A stretch of DNA of 60,724 bases from an uncultured Pseudomonadota bacterium (GTDB lineage Bacteria; Myxococcota_A; UBA796; SXON01): assembly GCA_903921785.1 (NCBI GenBank), contig CAIXRH010000009.1, positions 1 to 60,724 of the forward strand. Direction: 5' to 3'. Each line of letters begins with the position of its first letter. Position 1 is the first letter of the stretch. This document shows positions 51,027-59,329 of the stretch, piece by piece. Made by a program: the position numbers and the translations under genes. Below the pieces are notes generated by a model, which had not been told where the DNA came from, did not search any database, and was given only the letters and a program-made list of their open reading frames with translations.

Positions 51027-51886
51027 TGCTGATCTTCGCCCTATTCCTCGGGTGTGACACCGTGGAGATGTCCCAGGCCTGGCAGATCGACCGTCTTCGG
51101 GTCCTCGCGGTGGCCGCCGATCCCGCCGAACCCCGCCCCGGGGACGTCGTCACCTACGATGCGCTCGTGGTCTCCCCCGCCAAGCCGCTCCTCGGCAGCG
51201 CCTGGTTCGTCTGCGACGCCGGAAGCTCCACCGACTTCGGCTGCGACATCGACCCCTCCCTGTTCGACGGCATGGACGCCGGCACCGTGGACATCGCGGC
51301 CCTGGCCGCCGCCGGGATGATCGGCTTCCTCCCAGGCTACACCCCCACCTGGACCGTCCCGACCGACTACCTCGACGGGCTCCCCGCCGAAGACCAGATC
51401 GAAGGGACCTTCGCGATGACCTACATCACCGCCATCCCCGAGGTCGCCGAGGGGGAGGAGATGCAGGAAGATGACCTCGAGATCGCCTACAAGCGGGTGC
51501 CCGTCTCGCTCTCCACCACACCGAACCACAACCCGCGCGTCGCGAGCTGGTCCATCGACGGCCTCGCGATCGAAGATGGTGCAGAAGTTCGCCTCGATCC
51601 CGGTCAGGCCTACACCATCGGCGTCGATCTCACGGAGGATTCGGTCGAGTCCTACACCTTCCACAACGAGGACGGCGAGGACGAGAGTCGCACCGAAGAG
51701 CCGTACTTTTCCTGGTATCTCCAGGAGGGGGACTTCAACCAGTCCAATACCTTGTGGCCCTACACCGAGGCCGTCTACTTCGCGCCGGACGAGCCGACGC
51801 TCACCCAGCAAAGCCTGTGGGTGGTCGTACGCGACCGCCGCGGCGGCATGGCCTGGTCGGAATTGAAGCTCCGTTTCGCGGACTAG
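51026..51886 (+). CDS. TonB-operon lipoprotein
   Basis: The 286-residue protein starts with MLIFALFLGC, a minimal lipobox signal. The mature part has an Ig-like region (LRVLAVAADPAEPRPGDVVTYDALVVSP) and a beta-rich acidic domain. Its ATG overlaps the receptor's stop (TGATG), so it is translationally coupled and likely an accessory of the receptor, perhaps a surface ligand-binding protein like SusD-type partners, though it is not SusD-like in sequence. The stop TAG shares CTAG with the convergent gene. Confidence 0.75.
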   Translation: MLIFALFLGCDTVEMSQAWQIDRLRVLAVAADPAEPRPGDVVTYDALVVSPAKPLLGSAWFVCDAGSSTDFGCDIDPSLFDGMDAGTVDIAALAAAGMIGFLPGYTPTWTVPTDYLDGLPAEDQIEGTFAMTYITAIPEVAEGEEMQEDDLEIAYKRVPVSLSTTPNHNPRVASWSIDGLAIEDGAEVRLDPGQAYTIGVDLTEDSVESYTFHNEDGEDESRTEEPYFSWYLQEGDFNQSNTLWPYTEAVYFAPDEPTLTQQSLWVVVRDRRGGMAWSELKLRFAD

Positions 51887-52272
51887 GTCCCCTTCACCCG
51901 GAACGGTTCGCTGCGAACGACGTCGAGCGCCTTGCATGCACCCAATCGCAGCGGGAGCTCCGGGGCGCAACCGGCGCCCCAGGTCATCACCGCGCGGTAC
52001 TCACCCGCCGCCAGCGGCGCCTGAGAGAGCGTGAGCGAGCCTTCGACGCGGGTCGCGGGCTTCTGCGCGGCGCAAGCTTCCCGTGGCACCGGCACCCACG
52101 TCCCCGCCTCGCGCCGTTCCCACTCCACCGGCACGCACCCGTCCACCCACGCCACGCCCGGGGCGGTGAAGGAGAGCGTGACGGCGGCATGCAGACCGAT
52201 CTCGCCGCTCGGCGCGACCAGCTTCGCGGGAGGTGTCGGCGCCGCGAGCGCGACGGCCAGGGTCAAGAGCAT
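51883..52272 (-). CDS. Secreted hypothetical protein
   Basis: The 129-residue protein has signal MLLTLAVALAA. The mature protein is a single beta-sandwich-like domain with four Cys (WVDGCVPVEW, REACAAQ, WGAGCAPEL, GACKALD), probably two disulfides. I do not recognise the family. It converges on the TonB-operon lipoprotein, and the two genes' stop codons overlap in the palindrome CTAG (51883-51886). Confidence 0.65.
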   Translation of the reverse strand: MLLTLAVALAAPTPPAKLVAPSGEIGLHAAVTLSFTAPGVAWVDGCVPVEWERREAGTWVPVPREACAAQKPATRVEGSLTLSQAPLAAGEYRAVMTWGAGCAPELPLRLGACKALDVVRSEPFRVKGT

Positions 52273-52312
52273 GCGTGACCTCTCACTCCCCCTCCGTAAC
52301 CGCGCGAACCGT

Positions 52313-52320
52313 GCTATGGT
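52313..52320 (+). promoter_or_regulatory. Extended -10 promoter candidate of the Glt-like operon
   Basis: GCTATGGT preceded by GT resembles an extended -10 (TGnTATGGT) about 50 bp upstream of the first barrel gene. No convincing -35 is visible, as is common with extended -10 promoters. Confidence 0.4.
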
Positions 52321-52370
52321 GCGCCGCCCTCGGATCCCACCCGGGGCCCAGTGGCTAGCGGAGAGCTGGA

Positions 52371-53258
52371 ATGAAGCCTGCCGGACGCATCCTCGATCCC
52401 TTCACGCGTGTCGCGTGCGCACTTGCTGCGCTCGGCATGCTCGGCGCGGCCCTGTGCGCGCCCTCCTCGGCCTACGCAAAGGAGAAGAACAATGCCGTAA
52501 AGGCGCTGGAGGAGTTCAACGGGAAGAAAGCTCCCGTCGATCCGATCCGCAACCGGTTCTTCCTCAAGGCGAACCGGTTCGAGATCGCCCCCGCGCTCGG
52601 GTACGTGCCGAACAACTCGTTCGCCGATGTGTACGTCGGCGGCGCGTTCCTGGCCTACCACTTCAGCGAGTCCTTCGCGGTGGAAGCCACCGTCATGTAC
52701 TCGCCGAACACGGGCAACGCCGGCATCAAGGGCCTCACCAAGACCCTGCTCGACATCGCTTGGCAGTCCGATCCCGAGACCACCTTCCAGCAGCCGATCG
52801 ACCGGCTTCAGCTGGCCACGGCGTTCAGCGCCCGTTGGTCCCCGGTGTACGGGAAGATCAACCTCATCGGTGAGGGTGTCGTCAACTTCGACCTCTACGG
52901 TACCGGTGGCGTCGGCCTGCTCGCCATCTCCAAGGACGTCGCCACCGTGAGCGATGAGTACCGCAACAGCGGTGAGGGCGATCCAGTGGCCCTGGAAACG
53001 CAGCCGGAGACCCAGTTCAGCCCCGCGGTGAACCTCGGCATCGGGCTCGACTTCTTCATCAGCCCCACCATTGCGATCAAGCTCGATGCGCGCACCATGG
53101 CGTTCGTCGGCCCCGAAGCCGACTACATCGCCGGCGACATCGACCCCACGACGAACCAGCCGCAGCACCTCGACAACGAGCTGCAGTCCGTGTTCATCAC
53201 CACCGGCGGGGTCAGCATCTTCGTGCCGAAGATGAAGCCCCGCATCTTCAACTTCTGA
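52371..53258 (+). CDS. Outer-membrane beta-barrel protein, GltA/GltB-like
   Basis: The 295-residue protein has signal sequence ...LCAPSSAYA. After NRFFLKANRFEIAPALGYVPNNSF the mature protein is beta-barrel-like (VGGAFLAYHFSESFAVEATVMYSPN, VNLGIGLDFFISPTIAIKLD). This matches the myxobacterial outer-membrane barrel family to which GltA/GltB belong. GGAG precedes the ATG. It is the first gene of a barrel-barrel-TPR-TPR-TPR operon. The Glt assignment is by resemblance and order, not by search. Confidence 0.75.
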   Translation: MKPAGRILDPFTRVACALAALGMLGAALCAPSSAYAKEKNNAVKALEEFNGKKAPVDPIRNRFFLKANRFEIAPALGYVPNNSFADVYVGGAFLAYHFSESFAVEATVMYSPNTGNAGIKGLTKTLLDIAWQSDPETTFQQPIDRLQLATAFSARWSPVYGKINLIGEGVVNFDLYGTGGVGLLAISKDVATVSDEYRNSGEGDPVALETQPETQFSPAVNLGIGLDFFISPTIAIKLDARTMAFVGPEADYIAGDIDPTTNQPQHLDNELQSVFITTGGVSIFVPKMKPRIFNF

Positions 53259-53274
53259 GCGGCAAGGAACCCAG

Positions 53275-54189
53275 ATGCTGAGCATTGCCCTCTCCCTCGC
53301 GCTCTCCGGCCAGGCTCTCGCCCAGGAGCCGGTCGCCGCCCCGCTCAACCCGGTGTTCTCGCCCTACACCCTCGGCGTGCCGACCGAGCTGACCTCCTTC
53401 GAGGTCGACACCTCGGTGGAAGACGGCACCGCCGTCGCCGACGACGACGACGACGACGCCCCCGCCAGCTCGGTGAAGTCCGAAAAAGAAGCCGTGAAGT
53501 CCGGCAAGGCCACCGCCCAGCCGGCGCCCGGCCCGAAGCGGGTCAAGAAGATCATCAAGACCGTCCCCCCGAAGACGTTCATGAAGCTCCACCGCTACGA
53601 AGCGGGGATCTCGGTCGGCTTCGTGGCCAACGACCCCTTCCTCAACCGCTACATCATCGGCGGCGTGTTCGACTACCACGCAACCGAGATCTTCGCGATC
53701 GAGGCCCAGATCGGCTACGCGCCGGTCCTCGGGCAGGGTGGTTGCGACGACCCGGACTGGAAGCCGCTCTCCTGCCAGCTGCTCACCAAGAACAGCGTGT
53801 CGCCGGACATCTCCCGCCTCACCGCCCACGGCGCGATCGGCCTGCAGTTCGCGCCGATCTACGGCAAGGTGGCCGCGGGAGACAGCATCATCGCCTTCGA
53901 CATCTACGGCACCGTCGGCCTGGGCATCACCCAGACCGAAGACGACCTCGTCGCCCTCCAGGCCGACGACGAAGCACCGGACGGCGACGCCCACCGGTCC
54001 GCCAGCGAAGTTCACCCGACCACCGTCATGGGTGGCGGAGCCCGTATCGCCTTCTCGGAGACCGTGGCCGTGCGCGCCGAGGTCAAGTCGATGACCTACA
54101 TCGAGACCGTCAAGGCCACCACCCTCGAGATGAAGAACAACCTCATCGTCCAGGCCAACGTTTCCTTCTTCTTCCCGGGGATGAAGTGA
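53275..54189 (+). CDS. Second outer-membrane beta-barrel protein, GltB-like
   Basis: The 304-residue protein has signal MLSIALSLALSGQALA. An acidic stretch DDDDDD and a Lys-rich segment (residues about 50-95) precede the barrel, which opens with HRYEAGISVGFVANDPFLNR, parallel to the first barrel's NRFEIAPALGYVPNNSF. It starts 16 bp after the first barrel and its stop overlaps the next ATG (TGATG). The two barrels are diverged paralogues and may form a pair in the outer membrane. Confidence 0.75.
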   Translation: MLSIALSLALSGQALAQEPVAAPLNPVFSPYTLGVPTELTSFEVDTSVEDGTAVADDDDDDAPASSVKSEKEAVKSGKATAQPAPGPKRVKKIIKTVPPKTFMKLHRYEAGISVGFVANDPFLNRYIIGGVFDYHATEIFAIEAQIGYAPVLGQGGCDDPDWKPLSCQLLTKNSVSPDISRLTAHGAIGLQFAPIYGKVAAGDSIIAFDIYGTVGLGITQTEDDLVALQADDEAPDGDAHRSASEVHPTTVMGGGARIAFSETVAVRAEVKSMTYIETVKATTLEMKNNLIVQANVSFFFPGMK

Positions 54190-56039
54190 TGTCGAGCTTG
54201 CTGCTCCTGGTTCTCGCCTCCCCCGCGCACGCGCTCACGTGCGATGAGGTGATGAACATGGTCAACGTGAACGTCCCCGAGTCGATCGTCGTGCAGACGA
54301 TCGAGGGTTCGGGCGACAAGTTCACCGCCGAGTTCGTTCGCTGCCTCACCAACGAAGGCGCGCCCGACGCCGTCGTCGCCGCGGTGAAGAAGCAGATCGC
54401 CCATGATTCTGGCCCGAAGGACGAGGAGCCGGCCGAGGCCGAGCCCGAGGCCAAGCCGAAGACCAAGAGCGACGAACGTCGGGACTCCTTCGAGAAGGAC
54501 ACCGAGATCGGCGCCACGAAGGTGAAGAAGGGCCGCGCGCTCGAGGACAAGGCTGAAGCCGGCGCCGCTGACGAAGGTCGCGACCCCCAGAAGCTCGAAG
54601 ACGCCATCCAGCAGTACAAGGCCAAGAAGCCCCTGTCGGCCAGCCTCGCGCTGCACGATCTGCTCAAGGACAACACCTTCCCCGACAAAGAGACGAAGAT
54701 CCTCTACTACATGGGGATGTCGCTCTACGACCTGAAGATGTACCACTCCGCTCAGTACTACTTCATCGAAGTGCTGAAGAAGGGGACCGGGAACCAGTAC
54801 TTCAAGTACGCGCTCCCCAAGCTCGTGGCGATCTACAAGCTCACGGGCGACGTGTCCGACCTCGCGAAGGTGGTCTCCAAGATCTCCCCGGATGACTATC
54901 CGAAGAGCGCGAAGAACCCGCTCTACTACCTCCACGGCGTGCAGCTGTTCGAGGACAACAACCTGTCCGAGGCCAAGAAGGCCCTGCAGCAGGTGAGCGA
55001 GTCCTCGGACTACTACATCCAGGCGACCTACCTCATCGGCGTCATCGACAACAAGCAGGGCCTGCTCAAGTCGGCGGTGAAGGCGTTCGGCGAGGTGGCG
55101 CGGGCCCAGGCCGAGGCGCCGACGCTCCAGGAAGCCCAGAAGCTCGACCGGCTGCGTGAGCTCTCGGTGCTCAACATCGCGCGTATCTACTACTCGTTGC
55201 AGCAGTACGAAGCCGCGCAGGAGAACTACCGCCTGGTGCCCCGCTCCAGCGTGTACTGGCCCGAGGCGCAGTTCGAGGAGGCGTGGACCGCCTTCATGCT
55301 CACGGACCTGAACTATACGCTCGGCGAGATCCTCACGGTCAACAGCCCGTACTACGCCGACGTCGAGTTCATCCCCGAGACCACGGTGCTGCGCGCGCTC
55401 ACGTACTTCCAGCTCTGCGAGCTGGATGACGCCGAGCGCACCCTCATGGACTTTGAGGCGACCTACGCTCCGATCCACCAGGAGCTCAAGGACGTCATCA
55501 AGACGTACTCCACGGACGAGGGGAAGGAGCTCGCGGACCAGGCGTACGAGAAGTACTTCGAAGGCAAGGGCGACACCGTGCTTCCGAAGCCGCTGTTTGC
55601 CCGCATGCTCCGCGACCAGGAGCTGTCCGGCCTCGTGGAGCACCTCGCGCTCCTCGACCAGGAGGAGCAGCTCATCGCGTCCCAGAAGTCCCAGTGGAAG
55701 AGCGCGGTCGGCGAGGACCTCACCAAGGTCATCGCGGATAGCCGTGAGCGCCTCAAGAAGCGCGCCGGCCGGTCGCTGCTCCGCAACATGTACGAGGTCA
55801 CCAAGCAGCTTGGCGACCTCATTGGGCAGTCGCAGATCATCCGCTTCGAAGTGACGGACGCCCGCCGCGCCGACTACGGCCGGAAGCTCCAGAACATCGA
55901 CCTCAAGGAGACCTCGAAGGGCCAGGACACCGACTTCGCGACCTCGCCGAAGTTCATCTACTGGCCGTTCAACGGGGAATTCTGGAAGGATGAGCTCGGG
56001 TGGTACTACTACACCGAGCAGCCCAAGTGTGAAGAGTAG
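54189..56039 (+). CDS. Periplasmic TPR protein, GltC-like
   Basis: The 616-residue protein has signal MSSLLLLVLASPAHA. The N-terminal segment CDEVMNMVNVNVPESIVVQTI is followed by a charged linker (residues about 75-130), then TPR-like helices from about 140 to 480 (YYMGMSLYDLKMYHSAQYYFIEVLKKG). It ends with an aromatic segment, WPFNGEFWKDELGWYY. This three-part structure and the position after two barrels resemble GltC of Myxococcus. It is probably exported to the periplasm. Confidence 0.75.
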   Translation: MSSLLLLVLASPAHALTCDEVMNMVNVNVPESIVVQTIEGSGDKFTAEFVRCLTNEGAPDAVVAAVKKQIAHDSGPKDEEPAEAEPEAKPKTKSDERRDSFEKDTEIGATKVKKGRALEDKAEAGAADEGRDPQKLEDAIQQYKAKKPLSASLALHDLLKDNTFPDKETKILYYMGMSLYDLKMYHSAQYYFIEVLKKGTGNQYFKYALPKLVAIYKLTGDVSDLAKVVSKISPDDYPKSAKNPLYYLHGVQLFEDNNLSEAKKALQQVSESSDYYIQATYLIGVIDNKQGLLKSAVKAFGEVARAQAEAPTLQEAQKLDRLRELSVLNIARIYYSLQQYEAAQENYRLVPRSSVYWPEAQFEEAWTAFMLTDLNYTLGEILTVNSPYYADVEFIPETTVLRALTYFQLCELDDAERTLMDFEATYAPIHQELKDVIKTYSTDEGKELADQAYEKYFEGKGDTVLPKPLFARMLRDQELSGLVEHLALLDQEEQLIASQKSQWKSAVGEDLTKVIADSRERLKKRAGRSLLRNMYEVTKQLGDLIGQSQIIRFEVTDARRADYGRKLQNIDLKETSKGQDTDFATSPKFIYWPFNGEFWKDELGWYYYTEQPKCEE

Positions 56040-56105
56040 TCCCCCTCCCCGGGAACTTGTCCAATTCTTGACTGTCTGACGCGACGCACTCCGGAGTCGT
56101 CGATC

Positions 56106-59100
56106 ATGCTTCGCCTCACTTCTCTTCGTTCGAGCATCCTTCTGGCCGTTCTGGCGGTGCCTCTTCTGGCTCCGTCCGTCGCCCACGCACAGGATCGCAC
56201 CCAGAAGACCGAGCGTCACGTGCTCAAGAGCACGGACACCACCTCGCGCGACGCCGCCCAGAAGGAACTTGAGGAGAAAGCCCACGGGGCCCGCCTCGAG
56301 TCCATCGAGCGCCTCAAGCAGCTCCTGAAGGAGACCGAGGTTGGTGGGGACACCAAGGCGGAGATGCTCCTCCGCCTCGCCGACCTCTACTTCGAAGAAG
56401 GCCGTTTCCTCTACCAGGGGGAGATGGAGACCTACCAGGAAGCCTACGACAAGTGCTTCAACACCCAGGGCTGCAAGCCCGAGGATGTGCCGCAGGAGCA
56501 CGGGCCCTCGGTCACCTGGCAGGAGAAGAGCATCAAGCTCTATCGGCAGATCCTCCAGAACTACCCGCAGTTCGTCCGTGCCGACGAGGCCACGTTCTAC
56601 CTCGGCCAGGCGCTGAGCGAGATCTCCAACGCCACGGGGGACACCAAGCGCCGTGACGAGTCCACCACCGAGCTCACCCGGCTGGTGAAGAGCTACCCCG
56701 AGAGCCGCTTCATCCCGGATGCGTGGCTGCTCATCGGCGAGTACTACTTCGACAGCAATCAGGCGATGAAGGCGCTCATGGCGTACCAGCACGCCGCCGC
56801 CTTCCGCGAGTACGAGAAGTACGCCTTCGCGAGCTACAAGCTGGCGTGGTGCTGGTACAACGTGGGCGAGTACGGCAAGGCCATCGACACGATGAAGGCC
56901 GTCGTCGAGTACTCCAACAAGCAGCAGGCGGCAGGTGCGGGCGGCAAGGCCAACATCCAGCTCCAGGACGAAGCCCTCAAGGACCTGGTCCGCTTCTTCG
57001 CCGACGCCGGCAACCTGGATGAGGCCTACGAATACTTCAGCAAGATCGGCCGCGAGGAGCTCGTGGCGGAGATGCTCAAGCGCCTCGCCTCGACCTACTT
57101 TGAGCAGGGCAAGTTCGACCAGTCGATCGAGACCTATCGCCGGCTCATCACGCAGGACCCGACGAACGCGCACGCCCCCGAGTACGAAGACTCGATCATC
57201 CAGTGCCTCACCAAGATGGGCAAGAAGGACGACACGATCGCCGAGATCGATCGCCTCCGCACCACCTACGGCAAGAGCAGCTCCTGGGCCCGGGCGAACG
57301 CGAGCAACACCGAGGCGGTGAAGTCGGCCTCGGACCTCATCGAGCGCAACCTCCGCACGGTGGCCACCAACTACCAGATCGAAGGCAACAAGCTCACCGG
57401 CGAAGCACAGAAGAAGGTCCGGTCCCTCGCCGAAGGCGCCTACGCCACCTACCTCACCGAGTACCCGGACTCCAAGTACAGCTACGACATGCGCTACGCC
57501 TACGGCGAGCTCCTGTACAAGCTCAAGAAGTTCGACAAGGCCTACGACCAGTACATGAAGGTCGTGTCGATGGACCCCAAGGGCCAGCACAGCAAGTTCT
57601 GTGCGGAGTCCGCCATCTTCGCCGCCGATGAGTTCGTGAAGAAGGACTCCAAGGCCGGCGGCGCGACGGGTGGCCCGGGCGCCAGCACCGATCCCATCGA
57701 GCTCACCGACTGGGAGAAGAAGCTCGTCGCCGCGCTCGACCAGTACGTGAAGCTCTACCCCGACGATCAGCAGAAGATCCGGGGCATGATCTACAAGGAG
57801 GCGTACCTCCTCTACAACAAGAACCAGTTCAAGGACGCGTCCGACCGGTTCCGTATCGTCATCGGCATGGACCCGAGCTCCAAGGACGCCGAGCAGGCCG
57901 CCAACCTCATCCTCGACAGCTTCACGCTGGTGAAGGACTGGGCCGACCTCAAGGAAGTCTCCAAGGCCTTCTACGACCAGAAGGGGCTCGGCTCCGACTC
58001 GTTCAAGACCGAAGTCTACGGAATCTACGAGAACGCCTCGCTGAAGATCATCGAGGAGTCCTTCAAGAAGTCGAACGACAAGGCGAAGGGCGCGGCGGAC
58101 TACTGGGCCTTCTACCAAGAGTTCCCGAAGTCCAGCAACGCAGACCTCGCGTTGAACAACTCCAGCGTGTACTACCACGACCTCGGCCGTACCCGCGACT
58201 CCATGAAGGTTCGCCTCGAGCTCATCCAGAAGTTCCCCAAGTCGAAGTACTACAAGGATCAAGTGGCGAACCTCGGGTTCGACTACGAATCCGTGGGCGA
58301 CTTCGACTCCGCGGCGACCTGGTACGAGAAGCTCTACGGAATGGACACGGCGCACCCGGGCGCCAAGGACGCGATCTTCTCCGCGGCCCTCTTCCGCAAC
58401 TCCCTTGGTCAGTGGGAGCAGTCGATCACCGACTACCGCGCGTACACCAAGACCTTCGCGGCAGAGCCGAACATCAACGGCGTGAACCTCGAGATCGCGA
58501 AGATCTTCGAGGCCCACGGCAAGTACGCGGATGCGAGCACCATCTACCTCGGCGTGTTCACCCCGCCGGCGAAGGTTGCGAAGGGCGCTCCGCCGCCGCC
58601 GGTCTACTCGTTCGACGAGCAGATGTTCTCCCGTCTGCACTACGGCCTGATGATGGACAAGGTCGGCCAGGGCGCCAAGGTCACCCAGCACTGGAAGGAC
58701 TCGGTCGCCTTCTACGAGAAGTCCAAGGCGGCTGGCGCCACCGGCGACGTGGCCAAGGAAGCCGTCGCCCAGATGATGTTCATCCTCGCGGAGCCCGAGT
58801 ACACCGCCTACATGGCGATGAAGGTCAACGGCGCCGGGGACAAGAAGCTGCCCCAGAAGCAGGTCGACAAGCTGCTCAAGGAGCAGCTGGTGGGCAAGGC
58901 CAAGGCCATCGTCGCCCTCGAAGCGACGTACAACAAGATCATCGGCACCGGCGCCGGTGTGTGGGGTCTCGCCAGCCTCGTGCGGCTCGGGCGCGCCTAC
59001 GAAGACTTGGCGGACACCCTGCTGAACTCCTACGTTCCGACGTACCTCACCGAGGATCAGAAGGAGATCTACCACATGGCCCTTGAGGACAAGGCCTACC

Positions 59101-59306
59101 AGCCCAAGCTCAAGGCCCAGGCTGCGTACCAGGCCGCGCTCGGCAAGGCATTCGACCTCAGCATCTACAACGACGAGACCGCGATCGCGACCCGTCGCCT
59201 CGGCGTGCTGGCTCCGGACGAATACCCCGGCCTCTTCGAGACCATCCCGGCGCCGCGCTACTCGTCGCCCTCCGTCACTTCCGTGTCCTTCGAGAAAGAG
59301 CCCTAA
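56106..59306 (+). CDS. Large TPR protein, GltD/AgmU-like
   Basis: The 1066-residue protein has signal ...LLAPSVAHAQ. Nearly all of it is TPR-like helix pairs (LLRLADLYFEEGRFLYQGEM, ATFYLGQALSEISNATGDTK, YKLAWCWYNVGEYGKAIDTM, and others). It matches the layout of AgmU/GltD, a large periplasmic TPR protein of the Myxococcus gliding machinery, though slightly shorter. It lies 66 bp after the GltC-like gene. Probably a periplasmic scaffold. Confidence 0.75.
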   Translation: MLRLTSLRSSILLAVLAVPLLAPSVAHAQDRTQKTERHVLKSTDTTSRDAAQKELEEKAHGARLESIERLKQLLKETEVGGDTKAEMLLRLADLYFEEGRFLYQGEMETYQEAYDKCFNTQGCKPEDVPQEHGPSVTWQEKSIKLYRQILQNYPQFVRADEATFYLGQALSEISNATGDTKRRDESTTELTRLVKSYPESRFIPDAWLLIGEYYFDSNQAMKALMAYQHAAAFREYEKYAFASYKLAWCWYNVGEYGKAIDTMKAVVEYSNKQQAAGAGGKANIQLQDEALKDLVRFFADAGNLDEAYEYFSKIGREELVAEMLKRLASTYFEQGKFDQSIETYRRLITQDPTNAHAPEYEDSIIQCLTKMGKKDDTIAEIDRLRTTYGKSSSWARANASNTEAVKSASDLIERNLRTVATNYQIEGNKLTGEAQKKVRSLAEGAYATYLTEYPDSKYSYDMRYAYGELLYKLKKFDKAYDQYMKVVSMDPKGQHSKFCAESAIFAADEFVKKDSKAGGATGGPGASTDPIELTDWEKKLVAALDQYVKLYPDDQQKIRGMIYKEAYLLYNKNQFKDASDRFRIVIGMDPSSKDAEQAANLILDSFTLVKDWADLKEVSKAFYDQKGLGSDSFKTEVYGIYENASLKIIEESFKKSNDKAKGAADYWAFYQEFPKSSNADLALNNSSVYYHDLGRTRDSMKVRLELIQKFPKSKYYKDQVANLGFDYESVGDFDSAATWYEKLYGMDTAHPGAKDAIFSAALFRNSLGQWEQSITDYRAYTKTFAAEPNINGVNLEIAKIFEAHGKYADASTIYLGVFTPPAKVAKGAPPPPVYSFDEQMFSRLHYGLMMDKVGQGAKVTQHWKDSVAFYEKSKAAGATGDVAKEAVAQMMFILAEPEYTAYMAMKVNGAGDKKLPQKQVDKLLKEQLVGKAKAIVALEATYNKIIGTGAGVWGLASLVRLGRAYEDLADTLLNSYVPTYLTEDQKEIYHMALEDKAYQPKLKAQAAYQAALGKAFDLSIYNDETAIATRRLGVLAPDEYPGLFETIPAPRYSSPSVTSVSFEKEP

Positions 59307-59329
59307 GCCGGCTTCGGAGAGAGAGTTCC

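Noticed and set aside
54096-59075. A 1659-residue open frame on the minus strand opposite the Glt-like TPR genes
   Set aside because: It is antisense to genes with clear TPR repeats and signal peptides. High GC leaves few stops in this frame, and its Val/Leu/Arg/Gly composition lacks any domain.
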